Assembly: GCF_033547095.1 (NCBI RefSeq)
Contig: NZ_CP137852.1
Location: 2,535,501-2,599,500, forward strand
Direction of reading: 5' to 3'
Length of the DNA: 64,000 bases
Origin: Sediminicoccus rosea
GTDB taxonomy: Bacteria; Pseudomonadota; Alphaproteobacteria; Acetobacterales; Acetobacteraceae
The notes under the pieces were generated by a model. It ran no database searches. It saw only the letters and a list, made by a program, of their open reading frames with translations, and was not told the DNA's origin. Positions 34,401-42,831 of the stretch are shown one piece after another; position 1 is the first letter of the stretch, and each line of letters starts with the position of its first letter. The position numbers were made by a program, and so were the translations under genes.

Positions 34401-37400
34401 TCGACCGGGCTGTCCACCCGGGCCGGCACCAACACCAACCCGGTGGATGCGCATGGCCTCGTCCTGCAATCCATCGGCGGCGGCGGCGGCGCGGGCGGTT
34501 CGGCCTCCGCCGCGGCCCTCACGGCCGCTATCCCCATCCCGGATACGGACACCAGCTACTCCGCGGCGCTCACCTACGCGATGGGCGGCAAGGGCGGCAC
34601 GGGCGGCGCTGGCGGCTATGTCTTTCTCACGCTCGGCGGCGCCAGCAGCATCACCACCCAGGGCCAGGGCTCGCATGGCGTGCTGCTGCAATCCATCGGC
34701 GGCGGCGGCGGCGCGGGCGGCGATTCCTCCGCCATGGCAACCACCCTCTCCCTGGCCTCGGCGACCGACCGGGAGAACTTCTCGCTGTCCACGAGCGTCG
34801 CGGTGGGCGGCGGCGGCGGCACGGGCGCGACGGGCGGCCCCATCACCGCCAACATCAATGGCGGCGTGATCACGACCTATGGCGACTTCGCCAATGCGCT
34901 GGTGGCGCAGAGCATCGGCGGTGGCGGCGGCAATGGCGGCGTCGGCTCCACCACCACGCAGAGTTTCGGCAGCACCGCCTCGCTGGGACTGGGGATCGGC
35001 GTCGGCGGCACCGGCGGCACGGGCGGCAACAGTTCCGTGGTCCAGGTCAACCTGGCGGCCGGTGCCACGCTGCAGACCTATGGCGCGGGCTCGGTCGGCC
35101 TGATGGCGCAGAGCATCGGCGGCGGCGGCGGTACATCCCAGGGCTCGACGGTCAATCTCGGTGGCGCCGTGGATGGCGACGGGAACGTCACCCGCGCGGC
35201 GCAGATCAGCGTCAGCGTGGGCGGCACCGGCGGCGCCGGCGGCGATGGCGGCCTTGTTGTGGCCAACATGGCCGGCACGATCGCCACCAGCGGCGGCGAT
35301 TCGGCGGGCGTCGTCCTGCAGAGCATCGGCGGTGGTGGCGGCGTGGGCGGCACGGCGGGCGCGGATGCCTCGGCCGACAACCCGGTCTCGCCTGTCGCCA
35401 AGGCACGCCAGGCGGTGACCAACGCGATCACCGGCAGCAGCACCCAGGGCTATTCGGCGAGCGTCGCGGTGGGCGGCAATGGGGGCGCGGCGGGACAGGG
35501 CGGCGCCATCAACTACAGCCAGTTTGGCCGCATCACGACGCAGGGCGACTGGTCGCGCGGCGTCGTCCTGCAGAGCATCGGCGGCGGTGGCGGCATGGGT
35601 GGCATCGCCACCTCGAACAGCAGCGGATCCAGTTTCGCGGCCTCCTTGGCGGTCGGCGGCGGCGGCGGTGCGGCGGGCGCGGGCGGGGCCATCACCATCC
35701 AGATGGCTCCGGGCAGCGTGATCAGCACGGGCGTGGCCGGCATCTCGGGCTATGGCGCCTTCGGCCTGCTGGCGCAGAGCATTGGCGGCGGCGGCGGCAC
35801 GGGCGTGGATGGTTCGGCGCAGTCGCAAAGTGACCTCGCGCTTGGCGCGGGCGTGGGGGGCAACGGCGGCGCGGCGGGCAATGCCGGCTATGTGAGCTTC
35901 TCGGGCACGACCACCATCGTGACCGCGGGTGCCGTCGCCGCGGGGCTCGTGCTGCAATCCATCGGCGGCGGCGGTGGGCTGGCCGCGCGCGGCTCCACGC
36001 TTTCGGCCAGCTATGGTGACACGAACCTGAAGACCACCCTCCAGGTGGGCGGGCAGAGTGGCAGTTCGGGCGACAGCGGCGGCATCGGCATAAATGCCAG
36101 CCTCACGATCCAGACGGCCGGCGCGCACGCCTATGGCATCCTGGCCCAGGGCATCGGCGGCGGCGGCGGCTTCGCCTTCACCGAGAATGGCACCACCGTC
36201 CAGTTCGCCAATGTCGGCGGCACGGAGGGCGGAGGCAGCGGCTCCGGCTCGGGCGGTGGCATCTCGATGACTTTGGCGGGTGGCGGCATCCAGACCTCGG
36301 GCTTCGCCGCGCATGGCATCGTCGCCCAGTCCATCGGCGGCGGCGGCGGCATCGCGGGGCTGCCGGCCAGCAACGCGGTCACCATGTCCACCACCAACTA
36401 CGCGGAGCTCGAGCCGCAGACGGTCGTGCCCTCCGGGGCTGGGGGCTCGGTCAACATCACCTCCAGCACGCCCATCACCACGCGGGGCGACCTCGCCTAC
36501 GGCATCCTGGCGCAGAGCATCGGCGGCAGCGGCGGGCTGGTGGTCAACAGCAACCAGCTGTACGCGGGTGTCACCTTCATGCCGCTGTACGGCCAGACGG
36601 GAAGCAGCCGCGCGGAGGCGGTGAACATCATCCAGAGCGCGCCGATCGTAACCTCCGGCCTCAATTCCGTGGGCATCTTCGCGCAGTCGCGCGGCAGCGG
36701 CGGGGATGGCTCGGTCAGCGTCGGGATCCAATCCACCGTGCAGGGCGGCTCGGGGCCGCAGGGTGTCGGCGTCTGGGTGGACAGTTCTAACACCGCCAAC
36801 ATCGTGAGCATCACCACCACGGGCAGCCTCTCCGCGCTCTCGGGCAATGCGCTGCTGATGACGGCCGGCCAGGCGGTGAACAACGGCACCGTCACGGGCA
36901 ATGTCACCATCGGGAACAACGGCACCTTCACCAACAACGGGCAGTACAACCCGGGCACCACGGCCAATGTCGGGCTGCTGGTGAACACCGGGCGCATCGC
37001 CATCGCCTCGCACACCGCCTTCGGCGTGACGGCGGTAAGCGGCGCCTTCACCCAGACCAGCACAGGCCGCCTGATTCCCGATGCCGATTTCGCGGGCGGC
37101 CGCTCGGACGTGATGACGGTGGCCGGCGCCGCGAGCCTGGATGGCCGGGTGCGGCCGCGCATCAGCTCCGTCCTGCCCAATGTGGAGCTGCCCTTCCTCG
37201 TGGTGGGCGGGCCCGTCACGGGCCAGATCACGGGCGACCAGACCGAGATCTTCGGCTATGACGTGAGCCGCAAGGGCGGCACCTTCTCGGTCTCGGCCAA
37301 TGCGGATTTCACGCCCGCCGGCTACAATCTGAGCCGCGATGGCAGCTTCGTCGCGAACTACATGCAGGCGGCCTGGGATGTGGGCGGACAGGGGCTGGGC

Positions 37401-38423
37401 AGGCTCTTCGCCACGCTCGGCAACCTCGCGGATACGGGCGGGCAGGCGGCCTATAGCGCGGCGCTGCGGCAGATCTCGCCCAACAGCGCCTTCGCCCCGG
37501 GCGCGCGGCTCGCCGCCGGGGCGCGGGCCTTCGCCAATGCGGCGATGAGCTGCCCGCAATTCGACGGCACGACCAGCATGCTGGTCGAGGGCGAGTGCAT
37601 CTGGGGTGGGCTGACCGGGCGGACCGCCGCGCAGGCGGGCACGGACGGCATCTCCAGCTTCCGCCTGAACTCCACCACCTGGCAGGTGGGCGGGCAGCGC
37701 AACATGGGCGGCGGCTGGTTCCTCGGCGGCTCCATCGCCTATGAGAACAGCCGCCTCAGCACGACGGACGGGCTGAACAGCGGCCGCGGCCAGGCGGGCT
37801 TCGGCGCCATCACCGGCAAGTACCAGACCGGCCCCTGGCTCTTCTCCGGCGCCGTCTTCGGCGGCGGGGGCGAGTTCAACAGCACGCGCACCATCACGCT
37901 GCCGGGCTTCGGCTCGATCGCGCGGGGCAGCCCGACGCTGGCGCAGGTGGGCGGCGCGCTGCGCGCCACCTACACGATCGGCCGCGAGGAATTCTACCTG
38001 CGGCCCTCGATGACGCTCAGCCTCGTGCATGCGCGCAGCGGCGCCTATCGCGAGAGCGGGGCGGGGCTGCTCAACCTCGACGTGGCGGCCGCCTCCAACA
38101 CGGTGGCGGGGCTGACGCCGGCGCTGGAGCTGGGTGGGCGCGTGAACCTGCAGGATGGCACGGTGCTGCGGCTCTTCACCTCGGCGGGCGTCAGCCTGCT
38201 CAGCTCGGGCGACTGGACCCAGCAGAGCCGGCTGGTCGGCGCGCCGGCCGCCGCAGGCCGCTTCTCGAGCCAGGTGCAGACCGACCAGGTGGTGGGGCGC
38301 GTCGTGGCCGGCGTGCAGGTCTATGCCACCAACCGGCTGGAGCTGCGCCTCCAGTATGAGGGCGAGTACAGCGCGAACCTGACCGGCCATGGCGGGTCCT
38401 TCGCGCTGGCCTACCGCTTCTGA
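31467..38423 (+). CDS. Giant glycine-rich autotransporter adhesin-like protein
   Basis: A 2318-residue type V secreted protein. The start MNQPVQTRMRRLSLRHALM gives a signal peptide cut near LAQE; upstream in-frame extension has no secretion signal. The passenger (about 45-2000) consists of repeats in which a helix-like G(I/V)(L/V)(A/V)QSIGGGGG element is followed by roughly 60-90 residues of glycine-, asparagine- and threonine-rich beta-helix sequence. About 27 degenerate repeats can be counted. The C-terminal part (about 2040-2318) is the autotransporter beta-barrel, ending in FALAYRF with terminal Phe. No protease motif was seen. Likely role: cell-surface structure or adhesion (inference from the class). 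Confidence 0.9.
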   Translation: MNQPVQTRMRRLSLRHALMVSTALLVLPEATLAQEVSCPVDSVNCTVPAGNFNTPYAGQSFNGTPVTFVNNGTFNVTTPQTATFLGALQSIANGQSGASSSSGNAGSGTDGPTISFTNAGMVTHSISSLINATNVANTVYAASIGGNGGTDSNAQANAGNAGAGSAATLANSATITVNQAGASVGTPSTLLSGAALLVDSVGGNGGNVTSQGPDSNQNPTYHTANGAPGAAAGSATLTNSGTVSVSLGQPLVSIGYWGAGARSLGGAAGTGNDGQPGGNGGTATVINTGNVGVAFTWNSTQLSASNSLTPTQGGFAVVASSQGGAGVMSVNSGNNGGSGGNASNASVLVDGTARPANLPVTITLNTGYTPGSGVPPIAAAVAALSRGGSGGSGYDSSTGGFGGATGSAQVALLGAVQVQASGNSTYGVLAAAQGGVGGSTGVAQDNSKAGDGGSTGTANSGVNAATVTIVGATVATTGFTSHAVAAISQGGPGGVGLDYKQTGGLVQNGGVGGNGGNNGAIRMDIAATTITTTGEDSIGVLAITQGGWGGNGGNLTSGEGNSGPGGAGGQSAPIVVNINAGTTITTGADGSHGVSASSLGGGGGTGGAVNVLLGAGLGNGGAGGGGYDVTVTLAPGTGVMVNGLQAIGVLARSVGGPGGAGALYNSQGGISSNAANGGPGGNSGTVLITSGATIFTRGNAGHGLVAQSVTGTGGTGGTGAGVVYAPAGSGGSSGFTGSATINNSGFIQTVGAGANAIQAQSIGGDSGSGGSSSGGLVTLGGSGSAAANGNFANVTHTGSITTFGQNSLGILAQSIGGGGGNGGDSSAGLSAVGGTGSGGGAGDTVTVNVNGSITTLGQLAHGVVAQSIGGGGGNGGNASDTGAFVALAIGGSGAAGGTGGAVVLNATGGTINTYGSNAIGMVAQSIGGGGGTGGGAYALAGGLGFSAGVSIGGNGGAGGSSTNANGPAVQATLNAITISTGLSTRAGTNTNPVDAHGLVLQSIGGGGGAGGSASAAALTAAIPIPDTDTSYSAALTYAMGGKGGTGGAGGYVFLTLGGASSITTQGQGSHGVLLQSIGGGGGAGGDSSAMATTLSLASATDRENFSLSTSVAVGGGGGTGATGGPITANINGGVITTYGDFANALVAQSIGGGGGNGGVGSTTTQSFGSTASLGLGIGVGGTGGTGGNSSVVQVNLAAGATLQTYGAGSVGLMAQSIGGGGGTSQGSTVNLGGAVDGDGNVTRAAQISVSVGGTGGAGGDGGLVVANMAGTIATSGGDSAGVVLQSIGGGGGVGGTAGADASADNPVSPVAKARQAVTNAITGSSTQGYSASVAVGGNGGAAGQGGAINYSQFGRITTQGDWSRGVVLQSIGGGGGMGGIATSNSSGSSFAASLAVGGGGGAAGAGGAITIQMAPGSVISTGVAGISGYGAFGLLAQSIGGGGGTGVDGSAQSQSDLALGAGVGGNGGAAGNAGYVSFSGTTTIVTAGAVAAGLVLQSIGGGGGLAARGSTLSASYGDTNLKTTLQVGGQSGSSGDSGGIGINASLTIQTAGAHAYGILAQGIGGGGGFAFTENGTTVQFANVGGTEGGGSGSGSGGGISMTLAGGGIQTSGFAAHGIVAQSIGGGGGIAGLPASNAVTMSTTNYAELEPQTVVPSGAGGSVNITSSTPITTRGDLAYGILAQSIGGSGGLVVNSNQLYAGVTFMPLYGQTGSSRAEAVNIIQSAPIVTSGLNSVGIFAQSRGSGGDGSVSVGIQSTVQGGSGPQGVGVWVDSSNTANIVSITTTGSLSALSGNALLMTAGQAVNNGTVTGNVTIGNNGTFTNNGQYNPGTTANVGLLVNTGRIAIASHTAFGVTAVSGAFTQTSTGRLIPDADFAGGRSDVMTVAGAASLDGRVRPRISSVLPNVELPFLVVGGPVTGQITGDQTEIFGYDVSRKGGTFSVSANADFTPAGYNLSRDGSFVANYMQAAWDVGGQGLGRLFATLGNLADTGGQAAYSAALRQISPNSAFAPGARLAAGARAFANAAMSCPQFDGTTSMLVEGECIWGGLTGRTAAQAGTDGISSFRLNSTTWQVGGQRNMGGGWFLGGSIAYENSRLSTTDGLNSGRGQAGFGAITGKYQTGPWLFSGAVFGGGGEFNSTRTITLPGFGSIARGSPTLAQVGGALRATYTIGREEFYLRPSMTLSLVHARSGAYRESGAGLLNLDVAAASNTVAGLTPALELGGRVNLQDGTVLRLFTSAGVSLLSSGDWTQQSRLVGAPAAAGRFSSQVQTDQVVGRVVAGVQVYATNRLELRLQYEGEYSANLTGHGGSFALAYRF
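33903..36350 (+). repeat. QSIGGGGG repeat block within the autotransporter
   Basis: From the first to the last exact copy there are 12 in-frame QSIGGGGG units (first codon 33903, last unit 36327-36350). Irregular variants such as QSIGGDSG, QGIGGGGG, RSVGGPGG and SQGGAGV extend on both sides. At DNA level the units share CA(G/A)-(A/T)(G/C)C-ATC-GGC-GGC-GGC, so slippage or recombination could change repeat number. Confidence 0.85.
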
Positions 38424-38440
38424 GGCGGGAGCGGCCTCAG
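38420..38440. terminator. Convergent stem-loop between autotransporter and mocA-like gene
   Basis: CTGAGGC and GCCTCAG form a perfect 7-bp stem with a 7-nt loop; both stop codons lie in the arms. There is no T tract, so termination strength is uncertain, but the position between converging genes only 13 bp apart fits a shared terminator. Confidence 0.45.
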
Positions 38441-40110
38441 CCCTTGCGGCTCGGGCCCGCCTTCCCGAAGCCGGGTGCGGCCTTCAGTGAATCCACCGTG
38501 TCGAAGTCGCGCAGCACGCCGTCATCGGCGACCTCCACCTCGATCAGGCGGTCGGCATGCTTGCCGACCAGCTGGCGGGCGCCGACATCGCCGGTGATGG
38601 CCATCATCTCCGGCAGGAACTCGCGGCCCCACAGAACCGGGTTGCCCTGCTTGCCGCGGAAGGTGGGCTGGACGATGGCGCGGCCCTCCTCCGGGTCGAA
38701 GGCGGCGAGCAGCCGGGCCATCACGGCGCTGTCCACCAGCGGCATGTCGCCCAGCGCCACCAGCACGCCCTCGGGCTCGGGCGGCAGCGCGGCAAGGCCG
38801 GCCTTGAGGCTGGCGGAAAGCCCCTCGGCGTAGTCCTCGGCATGGACGAAGAGGATGGGGCGGCCAGCGAGCGCCTCCTCCACCCGTTCGCGCTCATGGC
38901 CGGTGACGACGAGGACGGGGCGCACGCCGCTTGCGATCACATTGTCCACCACGCGCGTCACCATGGCGACGCCCTGGGCATCGGCCACCAGCAGCTTGTT
39001 CAGCGGCGCCATGCGGCGCGAGCGACCGGCGGCAAGGACGAGGCCCGCCACCTGGCGCGGGCGGCGCGGGGCCTGGGCGGGCGGCGGGGCCTGCGGCGCC
39101 TTGGCGCGGGGCAGGGGCCGCGTCTCGATCTCCTTCAGCAGCCCGCCGACACCCATGCCCATGATGTCCCGCGCGCGGACCGGCAGGCCCGCGAAGAGGC
39201 GCTGCAACACCCAGTCGAAGCCATTGAGCTTGGGGCTGCGGGCGCAGCCGGGCAGCACCATGGCCGGAACCTCGCTCCCCGCGGGGCCCACGGAGCCGAG
39301 GCAGATCAGGTTGCCCGGGTCCACCGGCATGCCGAAATGCTCGATCCGCCCGCCCGCCTTCACAATGGCCGCAGGGCCGACATCGCGCCGGTCCACGGTC
39401 GCGGAGGCGCCGGCGATCAGCAGCATCTCCGCCCCCTGGCGCAGCAGCCGGCGCAGCGCATCGGCCGTGGCGGCCGTCTCGTGCCGCACACGCTCCACCG
39501 GGAGGAGGCGGCCCATCAGCGCCTCGATGCGGGCCCCCGTCACCTCGACGGCGCCCTCCATGACGCTCTCCTTCACGCCGGGCAGTTCGGTCAGTACCAG
39601 TCCCACCTTGAGCGGCCGGAAGGGGTGCAGCGTCAGCACCGGGTGCTGGCGGAGCAGCACCTCGGCGACGCCGAGTGCCGCGCCCGGCACGGCGAAGGGG
39701 ATGATCTTCAGCGTGGCCAGCATCTCCTTGGGCTGGACCATGCTGAAATTGGGCAGGGTCGCCAGCGTGATGCTCTCATCCAGCGCGTTCAGCCGGTCCA
39801 CCAGGGCCGCATCGACCGTGAGCAGGCCGGTCGTCTCGGCCACCAGGTTCACCCGCCCCGTCGCGGCGCGGCTGCGGGCGATGAGGGGGGAGAGCAGGGC
39901 ATCGGCCAGGCGGCCCGCGGCCTCATCTTCCGGCACGTCGCCCTGGCCGAGGCGGGCGGCGATGACCTCGCCCAGGCCGGCGGCGCGGAGTGCGGCGATG
40001 GCCTCGGCATCCAGCACCGTGCCCTTCTTCAGCACGCGCTCCTTCAGGCGGACGCTGTGCGCGAGGATGGCGCCCTCGGCTTCGTCCAGCGGCGTCGGGC
40101 CAAAGATCAT
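38437..40110 (-). CDS. Molybdopterin-binding / molybdenum cofactor cytidylyltransferase fusion
   Basis: A 557-residue two-domain protein. Residues about 1-335 are a MoeA/MogA-like molybdopterin-binding region (ESVMEGAVEVTGARIEALMG; LLIAGASATVDRRD). A proline/alanine linker (about 335-352) leads to a MocA-type nucleotidyltransferase with LVLAAGRSRRM near 357-367 and ALGDMPLVD later. It probably makes MCD for xanthine-dehydrogenase or CODH-type enzymes. Last gene of the coupled maturation set; overlaps xdhC by 4 bp. Confidence 0.88.
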   Translation of the reverse strand: MIFGPTPLDEAEGAILAHSVRLKERVLKKGTVLDAEAIAALRAAGLGEVIAARLGQGDVPEDEAAGRLADALLSPLIARSRAATGRVNLVAETTGLLTVDAALVDRLNALDESITLATLPNFSMVQPKEMLATLKIIPFAVPGAALGVAEVLLRQHPVLTLHPFRPLKVGLVLTELPGVKESVMEGAVEVTGARIEALMGRLLPVERVRHETAATADALRRLLRQGAEMLLIAGASATVDRRDVGPAAIVKAGGRIEHFGMPVDPGNLICLGSVGPAGSEVPAMVLPGCARSPKLNGFDWVLQRLFAGLPVRARDIMGMGVGGLLKEIETRPLPRAKAPQAPPPAQAPRRPRQVAGLVLAAGRSRRMAPLNKLLVADAQGVAMVTRVVDNVIASGVRPVLVVTGHERERVEEALAGRPILFVHAEDYAEGLSASLKAGLAALPPEPEGVLVALGDMPLVDSAVMARLLAAFDPEEGRAIVQPTFRGKQGNPVLWGREFLPEMMAITGDVGARQLVGKHADRLIEVEVADDGVLRDFDTVDSLKAAPGFGKAGPSRKG

Positions 40111-40781
40111 TTGCCGCGCCTGCGCGCCACGATCTGCGCGATGACGGAGAGCGCGATCTCGGGCGCCGTCACCGCGCCGATGTCGAGGCCGACCGGTGCG
40201 GCAATGCGCGCGATGGCAGCCTCGTCATGGCCCATCTCCTTCAGCCGCTCCACGCGCTTGGCATGGGTGCGCTTGCTGCCGAGGGCGCCGATGTAGAAGG
40301 CGGGGCTCTTCAGCGCGACATCCAGCGCCGGGTCATCGAGCTTGGGGTCATGCGTCAGCGTGACCACGGCGGTGCGGGCATCGGGTGCCAGTGCCGCCAT
40401 CGCCTCATCCGGCCACTCATGGTTCAGCGCCACGCCGGGGAAGCGCTCCTCGGTCGCGAAGCTGCCGCGCGGGTCGATCACGGTGACGGCGAAGCCCATG
40501 GCGGCGCCGAGCGGCGCCAGCGCCTGGCCCGCATGCACCGCGCCCACGATGATGAGGCGCAGCGGCGGGTTGAAGGGCTGGAGGAACCAGCTCTCGCCAT
40601 CCAGCGCGAGCGTCGCGGTGCGGTCCGAGTTCAGCGCCTGCTGCGCGGCATCGGCCAGGGCGCCCGGCAGCGCATCCTCGGGCCAGAGATGCTGCTCGCC
40701 ATCCGAAAGCCGCGTCAGCAGCACGACGGGGCGCTGCGCCGCGCGCGCGGCCTGCAGGCGGGAGAGGAGTTCCGGCGTCAT
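40107..40781 (-). CDS. XdhC family protein, Rossmann-domain part
   Basis: A 224-residue protein matching the C-terminal half of XdhC, which holds Mo cofactor and mediates its sulfuration before insertion into the target enzyme. The nucleotide-binding-like segment RLIIVGAVHAGQALAPLG and the tail YIGALGSKRTHAKRVERL are characteristic. The N-terminal XdhC/CoxI domain is encoded separately just upstream, with overlapping ATGA. Confidence 0.87.
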   Translation of the reverse strand: MTPELLSRLQAARAAQRPVVLLTRLSDGEQHLWPEDALPGALADAAQQALNSDRTATLALDGESWFLQPFNPPLRLIIVGAVHAGQALAPLGAAMGFAVTVIDPRGSFATEERFPGVALNHEWPDEAMAALAPDARTAVVTLTHDPKLDDPALDVALKSPAFYIGALGSKRTHAKRVERLKEMGHDEAAIARIAAPVGLDIGAVTAPEIALSVIAQIVARRRGK

Positions 40782-41092
40782 CCGAGTTTTTCCACGAAGA
40801 CCTTGAGCTTGCCGCCGCAGGCGAGGCCCACTTCCCAGGCGCGCTCATCGGAGATGCCGAAATCGAGCAGCTGCGGCTTGCCGTCGCGCATGGCCTGCAT
40901 CGCCACATCGGCGACCGCGCCTTCGATGCAGCCGCCCGAGACGGAGCCCGCCATCCGGCCCGAGGCGGTGACGGCCAGCATCGAGCCCGCCGGGCGCGGG
41001 CTGCTGCCCCAGGTCTCGACCACCGTGGCGAGCGCGACTTGCTCGCCCTCGGCGGCCCAGGTGGCGGCGGTGGCCAGGATGTCCTCGCTCAT
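40778..41092 (-). CDS. XdhC/CoxI family protein, N-terminal part
   Basis: A 104-residue protein equal to the XdhC_CoxI N-terminal domain, with ETWGSSPRPAGSMLAVTASG and GSVSGGCIEGAV. Together with the next gene it makes a two-piece XdhC. Both ends overlap neighbours by 4 bp, so equal translation of the two halves is likely. Confidence 0.87.
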   Translation of the reverse strand: MSEDILATAATWAAEGEQVALATVVETWGSSPRPAGSMLAVTASGRMAGSVSGGCIEGAVADVAMQAMRDGKPQLLDFGISDERAWEVGLACGGKLKVFVEKLG

Positions 41093-42294
41093 CGGCGCTT
41101 CTTCTCCCCCAATGCCTCGATCAGCTCGCGCAGGCTCGCGAGGTTATGGACCGGGCGGAATTCGTGGACATGCGGCAGCATGGCCTTGATGCCCTGGGAT
41201 TTGGGTTGGAACCCCGCATATCTCAACAGGGGATTGAGCCAGATCAGTCGCCGGCAGGAACGTTTCAGCCGGTCGGTGGCCTCGGCGAGGCCGCGGCCGC
41301 CCTCGCGGTCCAGCCCATCGGTGATGAGCAGGACCACGGCGCCCTGGCCCAGCACCCGGCGGCCCCAATGCCGGTTGAAATCCTCCAGAGCCTCGCCGAT
41401 GCGCGTGCCGCCGGACCAGTCGGGCACCATGTGGGAGACCATCTCGAAGGCGATCTCGGGGTCGCGGTGCTTGAGCTGGCGGGTGATGTTGGAGAGCCGC
41501 GTGCCGAAGAGGAAGCTGTGCACCCGCTCGCGGTCATTCGTCACCGCATGCAGGAAATGCAGCAGGATCTGCGCGTAGCGCGCCATGCTGCCGGAGATGT
41601 CGCAGATGGCGACGAGCGGCGGCGGGCGGGTGATGCGGCGGCGGCGCAGGATGGCGCGGAACTCGCCGCCCTGGCGGGTGGTGGCGCGCAGGGTCGCGCG
41701 CATGTCCACGCGGGGGCCGAGCGGGTCGGTGCGGAAGCGGCGCGTCGGCCGCTCATCCAGCGGCAGGACGAGGCGGCGGATCTCTTGCTTCGCGGCATTG
41801 ATCTCGGCGGCGCTCATCGCCTCGAAATCCATGGTCTGGAGCCGCTCGCGCTCCGAGACGGTCATGGCGGCGTCGAGCTGGCGGGGCTGTTCCTCGGGGG
41901 GCGGCGGCGGCGGCTTGGGGCGGTCCCCCGCCATGGCCTCGGCGATGCGCCGGCCACCGGGCTTGGATTTCTCCTCGGGCTTCTGCGCCTCCATCAAGGC
42001 GAAGGCGGCGGCGGCGGCGGCACGCTCGGGGTCGCGCCAGAACAGCTCGAAGGCGGCGTCGAAGATCTCCGCCTGCTCATGCCGGCGCAGCAGCGTGGCC
42101 TTGAGCGCGGCGCGCACGCTCGCGCGGTCGCCCAGCTCGATCAGGGTCAGCGCCTCGGCCGCCCCCAGCGCGTCGCCGGGCCCGACCTGCATGCCCGCGC
42201 GGCGGAGGAGACGGACGAATGCCAGGAGATTGGGCGCCAGGGCCGCTGATGCCGTCGCCGCCCGTTCCACACCCCTTGCGCCCGGAATCAGCAC
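41089..42294 (-). CDS. coxE: CoxE-like VWA domain protein
   Basis: A 401-residue VWA protein; in CODH clusters CoxE works with the MoxR-type ATPase CoxD in building the copper-molybdenum active site. MIDAS motif DISGSM lies in ICDISGSMARY, with VVLLITDGLDRE further on; a poly-proline stretch (KPPPPPPEE) splits the protein. The GTG at 42294 has GGAG 9 bases upstream. Overlaps the XdhC N-domain gene by 4 bp. Confidence 0.87.
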   Translation of the reverse strand: MLIPGARGVERAATASAALAPNLLAFVRLLRRAGMQVGPGDALGAAEALTLIELGDRASVRAALKATLLRRHEQAEIFDAAFELFWRDPERAAAAAAFALMEAQKPEEKSKPGGRRIAEAMAGDRPKPPPPPPEEQPRQLDAAMTVSERERLQTMDFEAMSAAEINAAKQEIRRLVLPLDERPTRRFRTDPLGPRVDMRATLRATTRQGGEFRAILRRRRITRPPPLVAICDISGSMARYAQILLHFLHAVTNDRERVHSFLFGTRLSNITRQLKHRDPEIAFEMVSHMVPDWSGGTRIGEALEDFNRHWGRRVLGQGAVVLLITDGLDREGGRGLAEATDRLKRSCRRLIWLNPLLRYAGFQPKSQGIKAMLPHVHEFRPVHNLASLRELIEALGEKKRR

Positions 42295-42328
42295 CGCCCT
42301 AGGCTCCGCTCAAGGTTGAGGAGCCAAC

Positions 42329-42808
42329 ATGAAGCCTGTCCTGTCCGTGCTCGTCGGAGCAATCCTGTCCTGTGCCCTGATCGTTCCCACGGCGCAGGCG
42401 CAACGCCGCGACGAGAAGGTCGGCCGCGTCGGCAACGTGGACATCCTGCGCGTCTGGGAGGGTGGCCGGTTCGACCGCTGCTACGGCTTGGTTCCCGGGC
42501 TCGGCGGCGGCTTCCGCGTGTTCTGGAATGTCGGCCGGAACTACATCATCACCATGCCGGCCGTCGGCACCGGGCGAACGGTCCAGGTCGCGGTCACCAC
42601 GCCGCGCGGCATGGTCCAGACGGGGGGCGGGCTGATCGGCCCGCGCACCGTGGTCGAGCTGAACAACCAGCAGACACAGCAGATCATGTCCTTGCGCGGG
42701 CGCTTCGAGGTGGATGTGCAAGGGACGATCTTTCCCTACCAGCTTCAAGGCGTGACGATGGAGCAGGTCTTCGTCGCGGTCGAGAACTGCGCCCACCGGA
42801 ACAGCTGA
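42329..42808 (+). CDS. Secreted protein of unknown function
   Basis: A 159-residue protein with a clear signal peptide (MKPVLSVLVGAILSCALIV, cut near AQAQ) and a small all-beta-looking domain with two Cys after cleavage (FDRCYGL and VENCAHR) that may form a disulfide. No family recognised. It sits on the opposite strand between coxE and coxD, splitting an otherwise continuous set, and has GAGGAG before the ATG. Confidence 0.7.
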   Translation: MKPVLSVLVGAILSCALIVPTAQAQRRDEKVGRVGNVDILRVWEGGRFDRCYGLVPGLGGGFRVFWNVGRNYIITMPAVGTGRTVQVAVTTPRGMVQTGGGLIGPRTVVELNNQQTQQIMSLRGRFEVDVQGTIFPYQLQGVTMEQVFVAVENCAHRNS

Positions 42809-42831
42809 CAGCCGGCCGGCGGGCGCGGCGT

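Noticed and set aside
33903-36350. CRISPR-like regular repeats
   Set aside because: Repeats are in-frame codons of a protein repeat, with variable spacing and no conserved direct repeat of 25 bases or more.
33255-38390. Open frame of about 1711 codons on the - strand, antisense to the autotransporter
   Set aside because: It mirrors the GGC/GCC-rich repeat codons; its composition is Arg/Ala/Asp/Gly junk with no domains or start signal, whereas the + strand has a signal peptide and beta-barrel.
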